Assembly (NCBI RefSeq): GCF_027111315.2
Contig: NZ_CP114289.2
Coordinates: 1,984,001-2,048,000, forward strand
Direction of reading: 5' to 3'
From: Flavobacterium limnophilum
GTDB lineage: Bacteria; Bacteroidota; Bacteroidia; Flavobacteriales; Flavobacteriaceae
DNA: 64,000 bases
Both the position numbers and the translations under genes were made by a program. Below, one piece after another: positions 45,037 to 58,137 of the stretch (position 1 is its first letter; every line of letters starts with the position of its first letter). The notes beneath the pieces are model-generated. The model saw only the letters and a list, made by a program, of their open reading frames with translations. It was not told the DNA's origin and did not search any database.

Positions 45037-46674
45037 CTACCAAAAAATGGTATATAAAGCCACCAATATTCCGCTAATAATGAACGAACCGACAATAAAT
45101 TCAGACGACACTTTAAACATGGATTTATCCACTTCAATTGCGTGTGCTTCATGTTGCTCTTCGGATTCAGGATTCAAGAGACTGATGGACACCATCAGGA
45201 ATACAATTGCAAAGAAAGAAATAGTCATTCGATCCAAGAAAGGATAATCCGGGAAGAAACCATTGGTCCAAACGGGAAGAAACTTCAATACCGCCGCAAT
45301 GGGCACGGTCAGCAAGGCACCGGCAAGTCCTGCCGAAGCCGTGGTCTTCTTCCAAAACATTCCCAACAAGAAAATGGCCAGCACTCCCGGCGAAAAGAAA
45401 CCCACATATTCCTGTATAAACTGATACGCCTGATCCAATGATTTCAATGCTGGAGCCACGAGTGCGGCAATAAACATCGAAATGATCACGACCCATCTTC
45501 CGGTAATCACCAATTTTCTGTCGGATGCCTTTTTGTTGAAAAACTTTTTATAGATGTCCAAAGAAAAAATCGTGGAAATACTGTTGGCTTTCCCTGCCAA
45601 AGAAGCCACAACTGCAGCCGTCAAAGCGGCCAAGGCAACTCCTTTTAATCCAGCGGGCAATAAATTCATCAATGTTGGATAGGCTTGATCCGGTTTTATC
45701 ACCCCTGCGGCATCCACCATTTCGGCCTGAAACATTCCGTTTTGGTGCATTACATACATCGCAATACCGGGCAAAACTGCAATTACGGGAACCAACAATT
45801 TCAGGAAAGCAGCGAACAAAATCCCTTTTCGGGCTGTTTTCAAATCAGCTCCCAAAGCCCGTTGCACGATGTATTGGTTGCAGCCCCAATAGGCCAAATT
45901 ATTAATGAGCATCCCTCCTATCAATACTGAAATTCCGGGTAATTCAATATAATGAGGATTTGATTTGTCGAATATCATGTGCAGATGACCAGGCGCTTCG
46001 TCGGCAATAATGGATAATCCTTTGAGAATGTCTTTGCCAAACCCAAATTGCTCCGACAACAAGGTCAACGACAAATATGTGGTGACCAAACCACCTAGAA
46101 TCAATACAACCACTTGAAAAATATCGGTATAACCGATTACCTTCATTCCTCCCAAAGTGACGATGATGGAGAACAAACTCAATCCCATCACGCAAAATTC
46201 GAAGCTAATTGGTGCTATGGACGAAATCGCCAATGCCCCCAAATAGATGATGGACGTCAGGTTTACAAACACATAAATCAACAACCAAATGATAGCCATG
46301 ATGGTGCTCACGGTGTCGTTGTATCTTTTTGCCAAAAATTGCGGCATCGTGAATATCCTGTTTTTGAGATATACCGGCAAAAGAAATACGGCTACCAAGA
46401 TTAGTGTCGCGGCTGCCATCCATTCATAGGAAGCAATAGCCAATCCCAATGCAAATCCGGAACCGCTCATCCCGATAAAATGCTCTGCAGAAATATTGGA
46501 GGCAATCAATGAGGCTCCGATTGCCCACCAAGTGAGCGATCCTTCGGCCAAGAAATATTCTTTGGAACTAGTAGCTGCGTGTTTCTTGTTCTTGTAAATA
46601 TACATTCCGTAGGCCGAGACCAGCACGAAATATATCAGAAAAACGACGTAATCTGCGGGTTGTAATTCATTCAT
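45037..46674 (-). CDS. Sodium/solute symporter (SSS family), probable sugar or uronate importer
   Basis: 545 residues with about 14 transmembrane segments, starting DYVVFLIYFVLVSAYGMYIY, then SLTWWAIGASLIASNISAEH, the family signature region around helices 1-2. The segment LAGKANSISTIFSLDIYKKF is the conserved SSS helix-8 Na+-site region as in SGLT-type carriers. It moves a small sugar across the inner membrane with Na+. Neighbours (SDR uronate reductase 124 bp downstream, myo-inositol oxygenase upstream) suggest galacturonate, glucuronate or myo-inositol as cargo, but the specificity cannot be read. Confidence 0.9.
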   Translation of the reverse strand: MNELQPADYVVFLIYFVLVSAYGMYIYKNKKHAATSSKEYFLAEGSLTWWAIGASLIASNISAEHFIGMSGSGFALGLAIASYEWMAAATLILVAVFLLPVYLKNRIFTMPQFLAKRYNDTVSTIMAIIWLLIYVFVNLTSIIYLGALAISSIAPISFEFCVMGLSLFSIIVTLGGMKVIGYTDIFQVVVLILGGLVTTYLSLTLLSEQFGFGKDILKGLSIIADEAPGHLHMIFDKSNPHYIELPGISVLIGGMLINNLAYWGCNQYIVQRALGADLKTARKGILFAAFLKLLVPVIAVLPGIAMYVMHQNGMFQAEMVDAAGVIKPDQAYPTLMNLLPAGLKGVALAALTAAVVASLAGKANSISTIFSLDIYKKFFNKKASDRKLVITGRWVVIISMFIAALVAPALKSLDQAYQFIQEYVGFFSPGVLAIFLLGMFWKKTTASAGLAGALLTVPIAAVLKFLPVWTNGFFPDYPFLDRMTISFFAIVFLMVSISLLNPESEEQHEAHAIEVDKSMFKVSSEFIVGSFIISGILVALYTIFW

Positions 46675-46728
46675 AATTTAATTGGTTGGTTTAGTAATAG
46701 CTTATAATTTGGTTTAAATATTTTTGGT

Positions 46729-47871
46729 TTAGATTTTCAAAAACAATTTTCTTTTGTACAGAAAATAAAGCAAGACAAGTTGGACAAAGGTTACCGACAA
46801 AGTGGTAAACACGGGTTGCCAAAGGAGCGGTAAAAATTCGATTAGACCTCCAAACACAAACTCGGCAGTATGCTTGAAATTTACCAAACCTTCGGAAGCC
46901 ATATAAATCAGGATAGAATTCGAACCTATCAACAGTAAAGGAAATGCCCATTTTTGGAAGCCCAATACGTCAATTATCCAATAGAAAAAGGTGAAAAACA
47001 AAATACTGAATCCACCAACAAAACACACAAAAGAGCTTGTCCACAGGCGTTTATTGATAGGAAAATCATAGTTCCAAAGCGCTCCAATACCAATCAAAAT
47101 GAGTGCAGCGGCAACCATTATTACTATTTTTTCATTTGCCGAAAATATATTTTTGGATTTCAAAAAGGTTCCCAAAAACATTCCCAACAAAGCGGTGGCA
47201 ATGGCCGGTATCGTAGAAAACAAACCTTCGGGATCATAGACCTTGCTGTGCAATCTTCCCGGCAGGAACTGTTGGTCAAAATAACTCGAAAAGGAAGCTT
47301 CCGGTGTTAAAATACCAGCCCCAAAATTAGGGACTGGCACTAACTTCAAAACTAAATAGTAACCAACCAAAATTCCTATTAGCCAAAAAAGTTGTTTTTT
47401 TAAATCAAAATTCAAATAGATGATGCCGGCAAAAAACCAAGCCAAGCCAATGCGTCCCAACACGCTGGCAAAACGAGTTTGATCGTAGCCGTCAAACCGC
47501 AATAGTCCATTCACCACAAATCCCAAAAACAGTAAAATACAAGTCCTTTTCAGCATCGAGCCGTATATTTTTTGCTTTTCTTTTGAAGGCAATTCCGCTG
47601 GAGTATTTACACCTGCGATACTCATTTTCTTCTCGAAAGAATAGGGCATCGAAACCCCGGCAACGAAGAGGAAAATGGGAAATATCATGTCATAAAACGT
47701 AATGCCGTTCCAATCCGTATGATGCAATTGTGATGACATCCATACAAAAACAGGAATTGGGGCGGCCTTGGCCAAAGCGTGAATAATGTGTTCGCCGCTC
47801 ATGATCCAAAACATGACAAACCCTCTCAAGACGTCCAAAGAAACCAGTCTTCCATTTGTTGTATTTCCCAT
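46729..47871 (-). CDS. DUF5009/DUF1624 acyltransferase-like membrane protein
   Basis: 380 residues with about 10 transmembrane segments. The N-terminal signature RLVSLDVLRGFVMFWIM places it in the family that includes heparan-alpha-glucosaminide N-acetyltransferase. Another conserved segment is FYDMIFPIFLFVAGVSMPYS. Homologues transfer acetyl groups across membranes onto sugars, although most bacterial members are uncharacterised. It lies between the symporter (54 bp) and the GH2 gene (166 bp). It may act on periplasmic sugars or glycan fragments (inference). Confidence 0.83.
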   Translation of the reverse strand: MGNTTNGRLVSLDVLRGFVMFWIMSGEHIIHALAKAAPIPVFVWMSSQLHHTDWNGITFYDMIFPIFLFVAGVSMPYSFEKKMSIAGVNTPAELPSKEKQKIYGSMLKRTCILLFLGFVVNGLLRFDGYDQTRFASVLGRIGLAWFFAGIIYLNFDLKKQLFWLIGILVGYYLVLKLVPVPNFGAGILTPEASFSSYFDQQFLPGRLHSKVYDPEGLFSTIPAIATALLGMFLGTFLKSKNIFSANEKIVIMVAAALILIGIGALWNYDFPINKRLWTSSFVCFVGGFSILFFTFFYWIIDVLGFQKWAFPLLLIGSNSILIYMASEGLVNFKHTAEFVFGGLIEFLPLLWQPVFTTLSVTFVQLVLLYFLYKRKLFLKI

Positions 47872-47897
47872 ATTATTTTTGCTTAAAAGTGTATTTC

Positions 47898-47931
47898 AAT
47901 TATTGATCTCCTTCAAAAAAAATCAATAATT
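47898..47931. repeat. Inverted repeat upstream of the DUF5009 gene
   Basis: AATTATTGAT (47898-47907) and ATCAATAATT (47922-47931), 10-bp arms with a 14-nt spacer, 27-60 bp before the ATG at 47871. It could be an operator or a weak hairpin after the GH2 gene. Confidence 0.4.
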
Positions 47932-48037
47932 TTAGCATTATTTTTTTATGACACATCGATACAATTTGGCATAAGTATGACAGGATGATTGTTTTTGGAA
48001 CAATCTCCATTTTGTATCAGTACCATGCTTTAATTGG

Positions 48038-51178
<3,141 letters not shown>

Positions 51179-51209
51179 TTATTTTTATTCTCGTTATCGT
51201 TTTTATTTT

Positions 51210-52082
51210 TTAAAAACTGAGTTTCTCCGGCAAATATTTGGCCACTAATTCCTTGTAATAAGGAAGCAAAGCTTTCACGTCTGGCTTTACTGGCGCCTTT
51301 GTATATAAATCATACGGATTGAACTTTTTGACCCATTCAAACATTTCCACGTCTTTCTCATTCATTAAATGAGCATAGGCATTTTCTCTGTGTTGCGCGT
51401 AAAACGAATGGTATCGAATCATGTACAAAGCGGGTTCAGGCAAATAATCCCTCATGATTTGATACAGATATTCGTCATGTCCCCAACTCATTTTCACTTT
51501 GTCGAGTCCACAATTTTCAGAATAAATTCCCAATTTGGTATTGAATCGCTCATCTGTGTAATCTGGATTTTCCTTGAAAAATTCAGGGTAAACAATCTTG
51601 TCCGAATAAGCGCAACCCACCGGAAAGGTATCTCCCACCACTGCCCATTGCGGTTCTCCAAACAGGCACAGAACTTTTCCCAAATCATGCAAAAAACCCG
51701 TAAGCACAAACCAATCTGGATGTCCATCAGCACGAATTGCCTCGGAAGTTTGTAAAAGATGTTGGGTTTGGTCTAAATCGATGTCCGGATCACTGTCGTC
51801 AACCAGCGTGTTCAAAAAATCGACCGCTTCCCAAATAGACATTTGTTTTTTATTGAACTGCAGGAATTCCTCCTCTTTGCTGCATACAAAATCATAAGTT
51901 TGATAAGTGTGATTCATTCTGTAAAACTCCTTAACAGTTTCAACCCTTTCAGAATCGACATAATTCCTGAACTCTTCCTTTTCTTTTACATTTTCTGTTG
52001 GATCCGGATAACGTCTCAATAAATCATCTTCCCATTCGTCCAAATTTTTCAGCGGCTTATCCGTATCGATTATCTTTTTCAT
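51210..52082 (-). CDS. miox: myo-Inositol oxygenase (MIOX)
   Basis: 290-residue cytosolic di-iron enzyme converting myo-inositol and O2 to D-glucuronate. Length and motifs match the eukaryotic family: [53 protein letters not shown] and [13 protein letters not shown]. All six iron ligands are present: H108, H132, D133, H202, H225 and D258, spaced almost as in the mouse enzyme. No signal peptide. It is the first gene of the run GH2, DUF5009, SSS, SDR, GH28 and lies directly downstream of the second HTCS, so it is probably induced with glycan use. The glucuronate formed can feed the fructuronate reductase in the same run via an isomerase not seen here. Confidence 0.95.
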   Translation of the reverse strand: MKKIIDTDKPLKNLDEWEDDLLRRYPDPTENVKEKEEFRNYVDSERVETVKEFYRMNHTYQTYDFVCSKEEEFLQFNKKQMSIWEAVDFLNTLVDDSDPDIDLDQTQHLLQTSEAIRADGHPDWFVLTGFLHDLGKVLCLFGEPQWAVVGDTFPVGCAYSDKIVYPEFFKENPDYTDERFNTKLGIYSENCGLDKVKMSWGHDEYLYQIMRDYLPEPALYMIRYHSFYAQHRENAYAHLMNEKDVEMFEWVKKFNPYDLYTKAPVKPDVKALLPYYKELVAKYLPEKLSF

Positions 52083-52149
52083 AACAATTAATTAAAGTTT
52101 ACAAGACAAAAATAGAATAACAGCCAGCAAATGAAATGGACTAATCCAT

Positions 52150-52157
52150 CAAAAATA
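52150..52157 (-). promoter_or_regulatory. Candidate -7 box of the MIOX operon
   Basis: The minus strand reads TATTTTTG (TAnnTTTG consensus), 68 nt before the MIOX ATG. It lies between the arms ATCCAT (52144-52149) and ATGGAT (52157-52162), which could be an operator. No clear -33 TTG was found. Confidence 0.35.
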
Positions 52158-52209
52158 TGGATAGATTTTATTTAATGATGATTTCATAACACTAATAAAA
52201 CATTAGATA

Positions 52210-55200
52210 TTAATTGATTAACTTGCTTGGCGGAAAACCAAACTGTTTTTTGAAACATCGACTGAAATACAAGGGATCGTTAAAGCCTACCAAATCGGTT
52301 ACTTCGGAAACATTGTATTTTTTTGTTTTCAGCAGTTGTGCAGCTTTTTTCAAACGTATGGTTCTAATGAATTCATTCGGGGCCAAATCGGTCAATTCTT
52401 TAATTTTTCGGTATAATTTTGAGGAACTGACTCCCAATTTATCACACAGGAATTCTGTTGACAATTCCAGTTCGCTTATATTATCGTTTATTAAATTCGT
52501 GACTTTTGCCATAAAATCTTCGTCAATGGGAGAATGGGTCAGCAAACCTATCTTGCTTTCGACTTCGCCGGAGAATTTTGCCTTTAATTCCAATCTTGAT
52601 TTAATCATGTTCTCGATGATTGTTTTAAGTAACGAAGGTTCGAATGGCTTTACTACATAGCCATCGGCACCAACGCCATATCCTTTTACCTTGTCATCGT
52701 TTTCAGAAAGAGCCGTTAATAAAATAACAGGAATGTGGCTTATAAACTCGTCATTTTTTAGTTCTCTGCAAAAATCGAGACCATTCATTACCGGCATCAT
52801 GACATCGGCAACACACAGGACGGGTTTTATTTGGCGGCAAATTTTAAGTCCTTCCTCTCCATTTTCGGCATCATAAACCTTGTAATAATCGGATAAATAA
52901 TCGACCAGATATTTCCGGAGTTCCGTATTGTCTTCCACAACCAATATTTTTTGTTTCAACTCGGTGTTTTGAAGTATTTTCTTGATCGACTTTTCAGGAA
53001 GAGGCATACTTTGATTGTCGTTTTTCAAAACATATTCGAATACTTCCTTGTCATTATAAAAACTGCGGTCAATTGGTATTTCAACCGTAAAGATACTTCC
53101 CTTGCCGGGCGTACTTTCCACTCTTATGATTCCCTTATGAAGTGCCACCAACGATTTTACCAACGACAAACCAATCCCTGATCCGGTATTGTGTTCTTTG
53201 CTGTTGGTCACTTGATAAAAGCGCTTGAAAATTTTTTCTTGGCTTTTCAAAGGGATTCCTATCCCGTTGTCGCTCACTTCAACAACCAATAATCCATCAA
53301 CTCCGTCTTTCAGCCTGATAAACATGTCTACATTGCCATAGTTATCGGTGAACTTCAAGGCATTGGACAAAAGGTTGTACAGGATTTTATCGTACTTGTC
53401 ATTGTCTATCCAGCCCGTTATGTCTTCGTTTTCAGTATTAAAATTTAAAGTGATGTTTTTGTTGTAAGCCAGTTCTTCAAAGGAATCAAAAATATTCTTG
53501 GAATAGGCTACAATGTCTGTTTTGGAAACTTTGAGTTTTAATTCTCCTGCTTGTGCTTTTCTAAAATCGAGTACTTGGTTGACCAAGTTTAGCAATCTGC
53601 TGGCGTTTTGATGAATCAAATTAAACCTGCTTTTTTGATATTCGGTTGCATTTTCGTCCTCCATCAATTGTTTGGCTGGGCCTAAAATTAGGGTTAAAGG
53701 CGTTCTCAATTCGTGGGAGATATTGGTAAAAAACCGCAGTTTTTCATTGTTTAATTTGATGTCATGTTCTCGATTTACTTTTTCAGTCAGTAATTCTTGT
53801 TTTAATCGGATGCGATTTCTAACTTCTCTTTTAACAAAATAAAAAATAAAAAACAATAACACCAAAAACAACAACAATGCCGTTGGTGTCAACCAAAATG
53901 GAGGCAAAACCTTTATTTGATAAGAAGCCACCTTGCTCCAATGTCCATCACTGTTACTGGACATAATTTTAAACACGTAATTCCCAGGATAAAGGTTGGT
54001 ATATTGCACCGTTCTCGAATTGCTGTTGGTGGTGATCCAATCCTTGTCGAAACCCTCCAGCATGTATTGAAACTTGTTCAGTTTTTCGTTTGCAAACGAT
54101 GGAACCGAAAATTGGAGCGAAAAATTTCGGTTTTTATAATCCAATTCAATTTTTCTGTCGTAATTAAAATCTTTGACCAATGGAACTTGTCCGTTGATTT
54201 CCATTCCGGGAAACACTTCTTCGTTCTGGATTTTGAATTCCGTAATAATAGGTGTGGGTGACCAATTATTTTTTTTCATGGTATGGGGCGAAAAATAAAT
54301 AATGCCGTTTTTGCCCCCTAAATAAATTTTTGAGTCCTTAAAACTAAAAAAACCACTGGAACTAAAAACATCCAATCTATTGCCACTATTGACATAGTAA
54401 ACGTTAATGTCTTTTAAATCTGCTCTTATCCATGCAATACTGTTGTTGTTGATATTTAGCCATAAATCTCCGTTGGCATCCGTCAACATGTCCGTAATCC
54501 ACTTTCCCGAGAGTTCCTTGAGATGTGAAATGGGTTTGAAAGTGTTTTTTGAAGGCTCATAAACACACAAACCATAACGGGTAGAAGCCCAAATCGTACC
54601 TTTTTTGTCTATCATGACATCACTGACATTATCGTCATAAGGCATCCCATTTTCTTTTTTGGAAAGCGATTTATAGGTTTCTATTTTGCCGGATGTACTA
54701 TTGTATCGCACCACACCGGTTTCTGTGGCAAACCAAATATTGTTCTTGTTGTCCTTTTCTATGGCATTGATTTGAAATCCGGGCAATAATTTGCCTTTGG
54801 AAACTTGAACTTCTAAAGTATTCGTATTTAAAACAACAGCACCTTCACCAAAAGACCCCACCATCATCGTTTGTGGACCAATCCTGCAAAAAGCAAACAA
54901 AGCCGAGGATTCAAAGCCCAAACTAATCTCTTTTGAAGCATTTGTAGCGTAATTATAAACCATCAAATTACCATTCCAAAGTCCGCAATAAAAAATCTTT
55001 CCATCCTCCGAATAAATACTGGCGATATCCTTGTCGCTATTATACAAAGGCTTAAAACCATTGGCATTGGAGATAAAAAGTCCGTTGTGGCTGGTGGCAA
55101 CAATTACTTTTTCGTCATAAGTTTTGGCAAAACCTCTTATGCGGGGAGCTTGATTGCCTATATAACGGGAGATGTCTTTGATGAGCGTGAACTGGTTTTC

Positions 55201-56241
55201 GTAAGGATCGTATTTATCCAGTCCGTCTTCTGTTCCTATCCAAAGCACTCCGGATGCATCAAAATACAAAGCCGAAACCAAATTATCGACTATGGAAGTG
55301 TCTTCCGACAATACCGAATAATACCATTTGTAATCCCCTTTTTGGATATCTTCCAATTGCTTGCAGACCAACAATCCTCCTAAAGTACCCACCCAATATT
55401 TACCATCCGGTGCTCGGGCCACCGACAAAAAATACGGTCCCAAACTTCCCCTAATTTCCTTGTTTTCGATATACAAATTTACAAATCGATCGTTTTTTTT
55501 GTCTAATTTGTAAAGTCCTTGACGTGTTCCCACAAAAATATCGGACTTGGCATCTTCATAAATAAAATTGACGTAAGGATTCTTCGCAGTAGAATTTGGA
55601 ACAAAGAGTGTGTAATCATTGATTCTCACGATGGCGCCTTTAGAGTCCATGGTGATTTTGGCCACGGATCCTTTTTCATAACTACCAATCCAGATATTCC
55701 CTTTCTTGTCTTCAAAAATTTCTTTTACATAATCAAAACCCCTGATTGGAATTTTTTCAAACCTATTTTCTTTCAAAAAAAACATGTAAAGTCCCTTGGT
55801 TTTCGTGCCAACCCAAACCCTTTTGAATTTGTCCACATAAACCGATCGAATCTCTTCTTCCGGCAAACTGTTCGGGTCGTCTTTTTTGGAAAAAAAAGTG
55901 GTAAAAACTTGGGTATCCAATTTAAAAAGGGTCAAACCTTTTCGGGTTCCTATCCACAAGTTGTTCGATTCTTCATCCAGTTCCAATGCCGTGATGTCGT
56001 CATTGTACAATTTATTGGCACTGGCCGAAGAACTCATGTAATTCTTGAATTGATAGCCGTCAAAACGATTCAATCCCGAGAAAGTTCCCAACCATAAAAA
56101 ACCTTTTTTGTCTTGTACAATATGCCTCACGGAGTTGTGCGACAAACCATTGTTGTCATTGTAATGCGTGAATTTTATATTCTGGGAATGAGAATAAAAA
56201 GTGATTAAACTAAAGAATAATAATAAAAAATTCGGTTTCAT
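52210..56241 (-). CDS. Second hybrid two-component system regulator (HTCS)
   Basis: 1343 residues. Signal peptide, then Reg_prop propeller blades (about 25-690: QDKKGFLWLGTFSGLNRFDG and similar), a Y_Y_Y domain (about 695-775), a transmembrane helix (about 782-800, PTALLLFLVLLFFIFYFVK), HisKA with H843 (NISHELRTPLTLILG), HATPase, receiver with D1146 (CVADVMMPVMNG) and a C-terminal AraC-type HTH (SSKLYRKIKELTDLAPNEFI). The ATG start is normal. It lies between the phosphoesterase/GH28 group and the MIOX operon, so it probably activates one or both. Its propeller diverges from that of the first HTCS, implying a different ligand. Confidence 0.95.
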   Translation of the reverse strand: MKPNFLLLFFSLITFYSHSQNIKFTHYNDNNGLSHNSVRHIVQDKKGFLWLGTFSGLNRFDGYQFKNYMSSSASANKLYNDDITALELDEESNNLWIGTRKGLTLFKLDTQVFTTFFSKKDDPNSLPEEEIRSVYVDKFKRVWVGTKTKGLYMFFLKENRFEKIPIRGFDYVKEIFEDKKGNIWIGSYEKGSVAKITMDSKGAIVRINDYTLFVPNSTAKNPYVNFIYEDAKSDIFVGTRQGLYKLDKKNDRFVNLYIENKEIRGSLGPYFLSVARAPDGKYWVGTLGGLLVCKQLEDIQKGDYKWYYSVLSEDTSIVDNLVSALYFDASGVLWIGTEDGLDKYDPYENQFTLIKDISRYIGNQAPRIRGFAKTYDEKVIVATSHNGLFISNANGFKPLYNSDKDIASIYSEDGKIFYCGLWNGNLMVYNYATNASKEISLGFESSALFAFCRIGPQTMMVGSFGEGAVVLNTNTLEVQVSKGKLLPGFQINAIEKDNKNNIWFATETGVVRYNSTSGKIETYKSLSKKENGMPYDDNVSDVMIDKKGTIWASTRYGLCVYEPSKNTFKPISHLKELSGKWITDMLTDANGDLWLNINNNSIAWIRADLKDINVYYVNSGNRLDVFSSSGFFSFKDSKIYLGGKNGIIYFSPHTMKKNNWSPTPIITEFKIQNEEVFPGMEINGQVPLVKDFNYDRKIELDYKNRNFSLQFSVPSFANEKLNKFQYMLEGFDKDWITTNSNSRTVQYTNLYPGNYVFKIMSSNSDGHWSKVASYQIKVLPPFWLTPTALLLFLVLLFFIFYFVKREVRNRIRLKQELLTEKVNREHDIKLNNEKLRFFTNISHELRTPLTLILGPAKQLMEDENATEYQKSRFNLIHQNASRLLNLVNQVLDFRKAQAGELKLKVSKTDIVAYSKNIFDSFEELAYNKNITLNFNTENEDITGWIDNDKYDKILYNLLSNALKFTDNYGNVDMFIRLKDGVDGLLVVEVSDNGIGIPLKSQEKIFKRFYQVTNSKEHNTGSGIGLSLVKSLVALHKGIIRVESTPGKGSIFTVEIPIDRSFYNDKEVFEYVLKNDNQSMPLPEKSIKKILQNTELKQKILVVEDNTELRKYLVDYLSDYYKVYDAENGEEGLKICRQIKPVLCVADVMMPVMNGLDFCRELKNDEFISHIPVILLTALSENDDKVKGYGVGADGYVVKPFEPSLLKTIIENMIKSRLELKAKFSGEVESKIGLLTHSPIDEDFMAKVTNLINDNISELELSTEFLCDKLGVSSSKLYRKIKELTDLAPNEFIRTIRLKKAAQLLKTKKYNVSEVTDLVGFNDPLYFSRCFKKQFGFPPSKLIN

Positions 56242-56294
56242 AAAATGAATTATAGATGCAATTTACTGTTTTTAAACCAATAAACTTAACTCCA

Positions 56295-58118
56295 TCAAGG
56301 ATTTATTCGGTCTATTTGGTTTGTATTCAAGTTGATTTTAAAATGATTTGAAGGTTGTCCTTTCATTGTTTTTTGGACTATTTTTGCCCATAAAACAAAT
56401 TGTGCATTGCCTGATTTTTCGAGTTGTTCGCAAACTATTTGGTATTGTTTCAATCTATTGTTGCCTATTTCCGGTAAGGCCAATTCATCGGCGTTTTTCA
56501 ATCTGTAAAAGTCGAAAATCATGTCAAAACCAGTCCAGGATTCAAAATCGTGAATGGTCAAATTATTGGATGATAAGGCTGCTTCAATTTCTAAATTATT
56601 CTTGTTGATTTGCAATAAATCCTTGCCGGAAAGTTTTAAGATGGAAGCCAAAAACGCAACGGGAAAATCTTCGGGCAAAAATCGAAGCCGCACTAATTCT
56701 TTCAAATGCCAAAGCGTGAAATCCTCATAATCTTTGGCTTTCAGAATATCTTTGTTCCAAATACTTTGACTTTTTATGTTTTGCAAATGGGCATATTCTT
56801 CTTCATAAAAAGGAAACAAACTGCTGAACTTTGGAACCGAACTAACCACGACCGTTTCTATCTCCACTTCTGAATTGGAATGAATGGTCAGTATTTTATA
56901 AGCCGGTTTATAGGCCGCCAACGAAGGTGTTTGGATATTGAACAAGGTATTGCCTTTTGCCGTTGTTCGCACTCCCGTATCGTTGATGTGCATGTGTCCG
57001 CCAAAATGGATTTGGATGCCCGCATCGGCAAATGTTTGGGCCACCTCTTCGTTGGGCACTCTTTCGAGTTGCATTTTATTGGAACCAAACAACAATTTCA
57101 TTTCCGGTGAGGCATCATCATTAAAATCGACCATTGGGTAATGGCTGAAGGCTATCAATATTTTTCCTTTTTGTTTCGCTTCCGCCGCGACTTTTCTGAC
57201 CCAATTGATCAAATGATTTTTATACAAAAACACGTTGTTGTATCCAATGCTGGCTCCAGAAAAATCGTGGGGATTATCAATCAAACCCGACAACTTTTCG
57301 TTGGGAACATAGGCATTCGCATCTATCGCCAAAAGCCAAATTCCCTTGATGGGTTCAACCAAATAACTGGCGTCTGGAAGGGATAAATTGGTATTTTTAA
57401 GACTGTAAATTCTTTTTTGTAATGCAGATTCTGCCAAAGCCAGATCAAAATTATAGCTTTCGTACCCATAACTTGAAAAAGGAGTTTCCCAATACAAATA
57501 GCTTTTTTGGGGAAAGAAACCGAAACCAGCCATTTCATTCAAGGTTTCTTTATAACCCCAGTTTTTGATGTCGGAAGTGATGATGGGTTCCAATTCGTGT
57601 TCGTCCGAGTTGGTTTTTGAACTGCTGATAATTTGTTCTTTTCCGTCCTTGCCCAAAAAATCGGTTTTGGCGGCTTCTTGGGAAAAAGGTCTTACCACGT
57701 CGTGATTTCCTGTTGTCACGAAAAAAGACATTCCGTGTTTTTTGGTGTATTCGTCCAATATTTTTCGCAATCCCCTGACGTGAATAGGTTGTCCGTCATC
57801 GCTAAAATCGCCCGGAAGCACCACTTGTTTGATTCCTCTTTTTGAAATGTCGTTTAAAGCTTCAATAAAGGCAAAATAGTTTTCGTTGAAAATTCGGGTG
57901 GAATGCAATTGCGAATTCATCGTTCGGATATTGGCATATTCACCCGTTACCGGATTTTTGATTCCTTGGTACTTATTGTCTTGAAATTTCCCAAAAATAT
58001 CCTGTAAATGAACATCGGCAATAAAAGCAATTTGTACCTTTTTTTGATCTGTTTGCTGTATCGATTTACAAGCAGATAAAAAAAGCAGTAGCAGTATAAA
58101 ACCCGATATTCTTGACAT
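56295..58118 (-). CDS. Calcineurin-like metallophosphoesterase lipoprotein
   Basis: 607 residues with an SPII signal (lipobox LFLSAC, cysteine about 17). The metallophosphoesterase core has the metal motifs in order: IAFIADVHLQD, LPGDFSDDGQP, TTGNHDVV, HYPMVDFND and HFGGHMHINDTG. The C-terminal 170 residues are alpha-helical and unassigned. The family hydrolyses phosphomono- or diesters. The lipid anchor and position between a GH28 (19 bp) and the HTCS suggest periplasmic dephosphorylation of a glycan-derived or inositol-type substrate (inference). Confidence 0.88.
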   Translation of the reverse strand: MSRISGFILLLLFLSACKSIQQTDQKKVQIAFIADVHLQDIFGKFQDNKYQGIKNPVTGEYANIRTMNSQLHSTRIFNENYFAFIEALNDISKRGIKQVVLPGDFSDDGQPIHVRGLRKILDEYTKKHGMSFFVTTGNHDVVRPFSQEAAKTDFLGKDGKEQIISSSKTNSDEHELEPIITSDIKNWGYKETLNEMAGFGFFPQKSYLYWETPFSSYGYESYNFDLALAESALQKRIYSLKNTNLSLPDASYLVEPIKGIWLLAIDANAYVPNEKLSGLIDNPHDFSGASIGYNNVFLYKNHLINWVRKVAAEAKQKGKILIAFSHYPMVDFNDDASPEMKLLFGSNKMQLERVPNEEVAQTFADAGIQIHFGGHMHINDTGVRTTAKGNTLFNIQTPSLAAYKPAYKILTIHSNSEVEIETVVVSSVPKFSSLFPFYEEEYAHLQNIKSQSIWNKDILKAKDYEDFTLWHLKELVRLRFLPEDFPVAFLASILKLSGKDLLQINKNNLEIEAALSSNNLTIHDFESWTGFDMIFDFYRLKNADELALPEIGNNRLKQYQIVCEQLEKSGNAQFVLWAKIVQKTMKGQPSNHFKINLNTNQIDRINP

Positions 58119-58137
58119 ATAACTTTATTTTTCTAAA

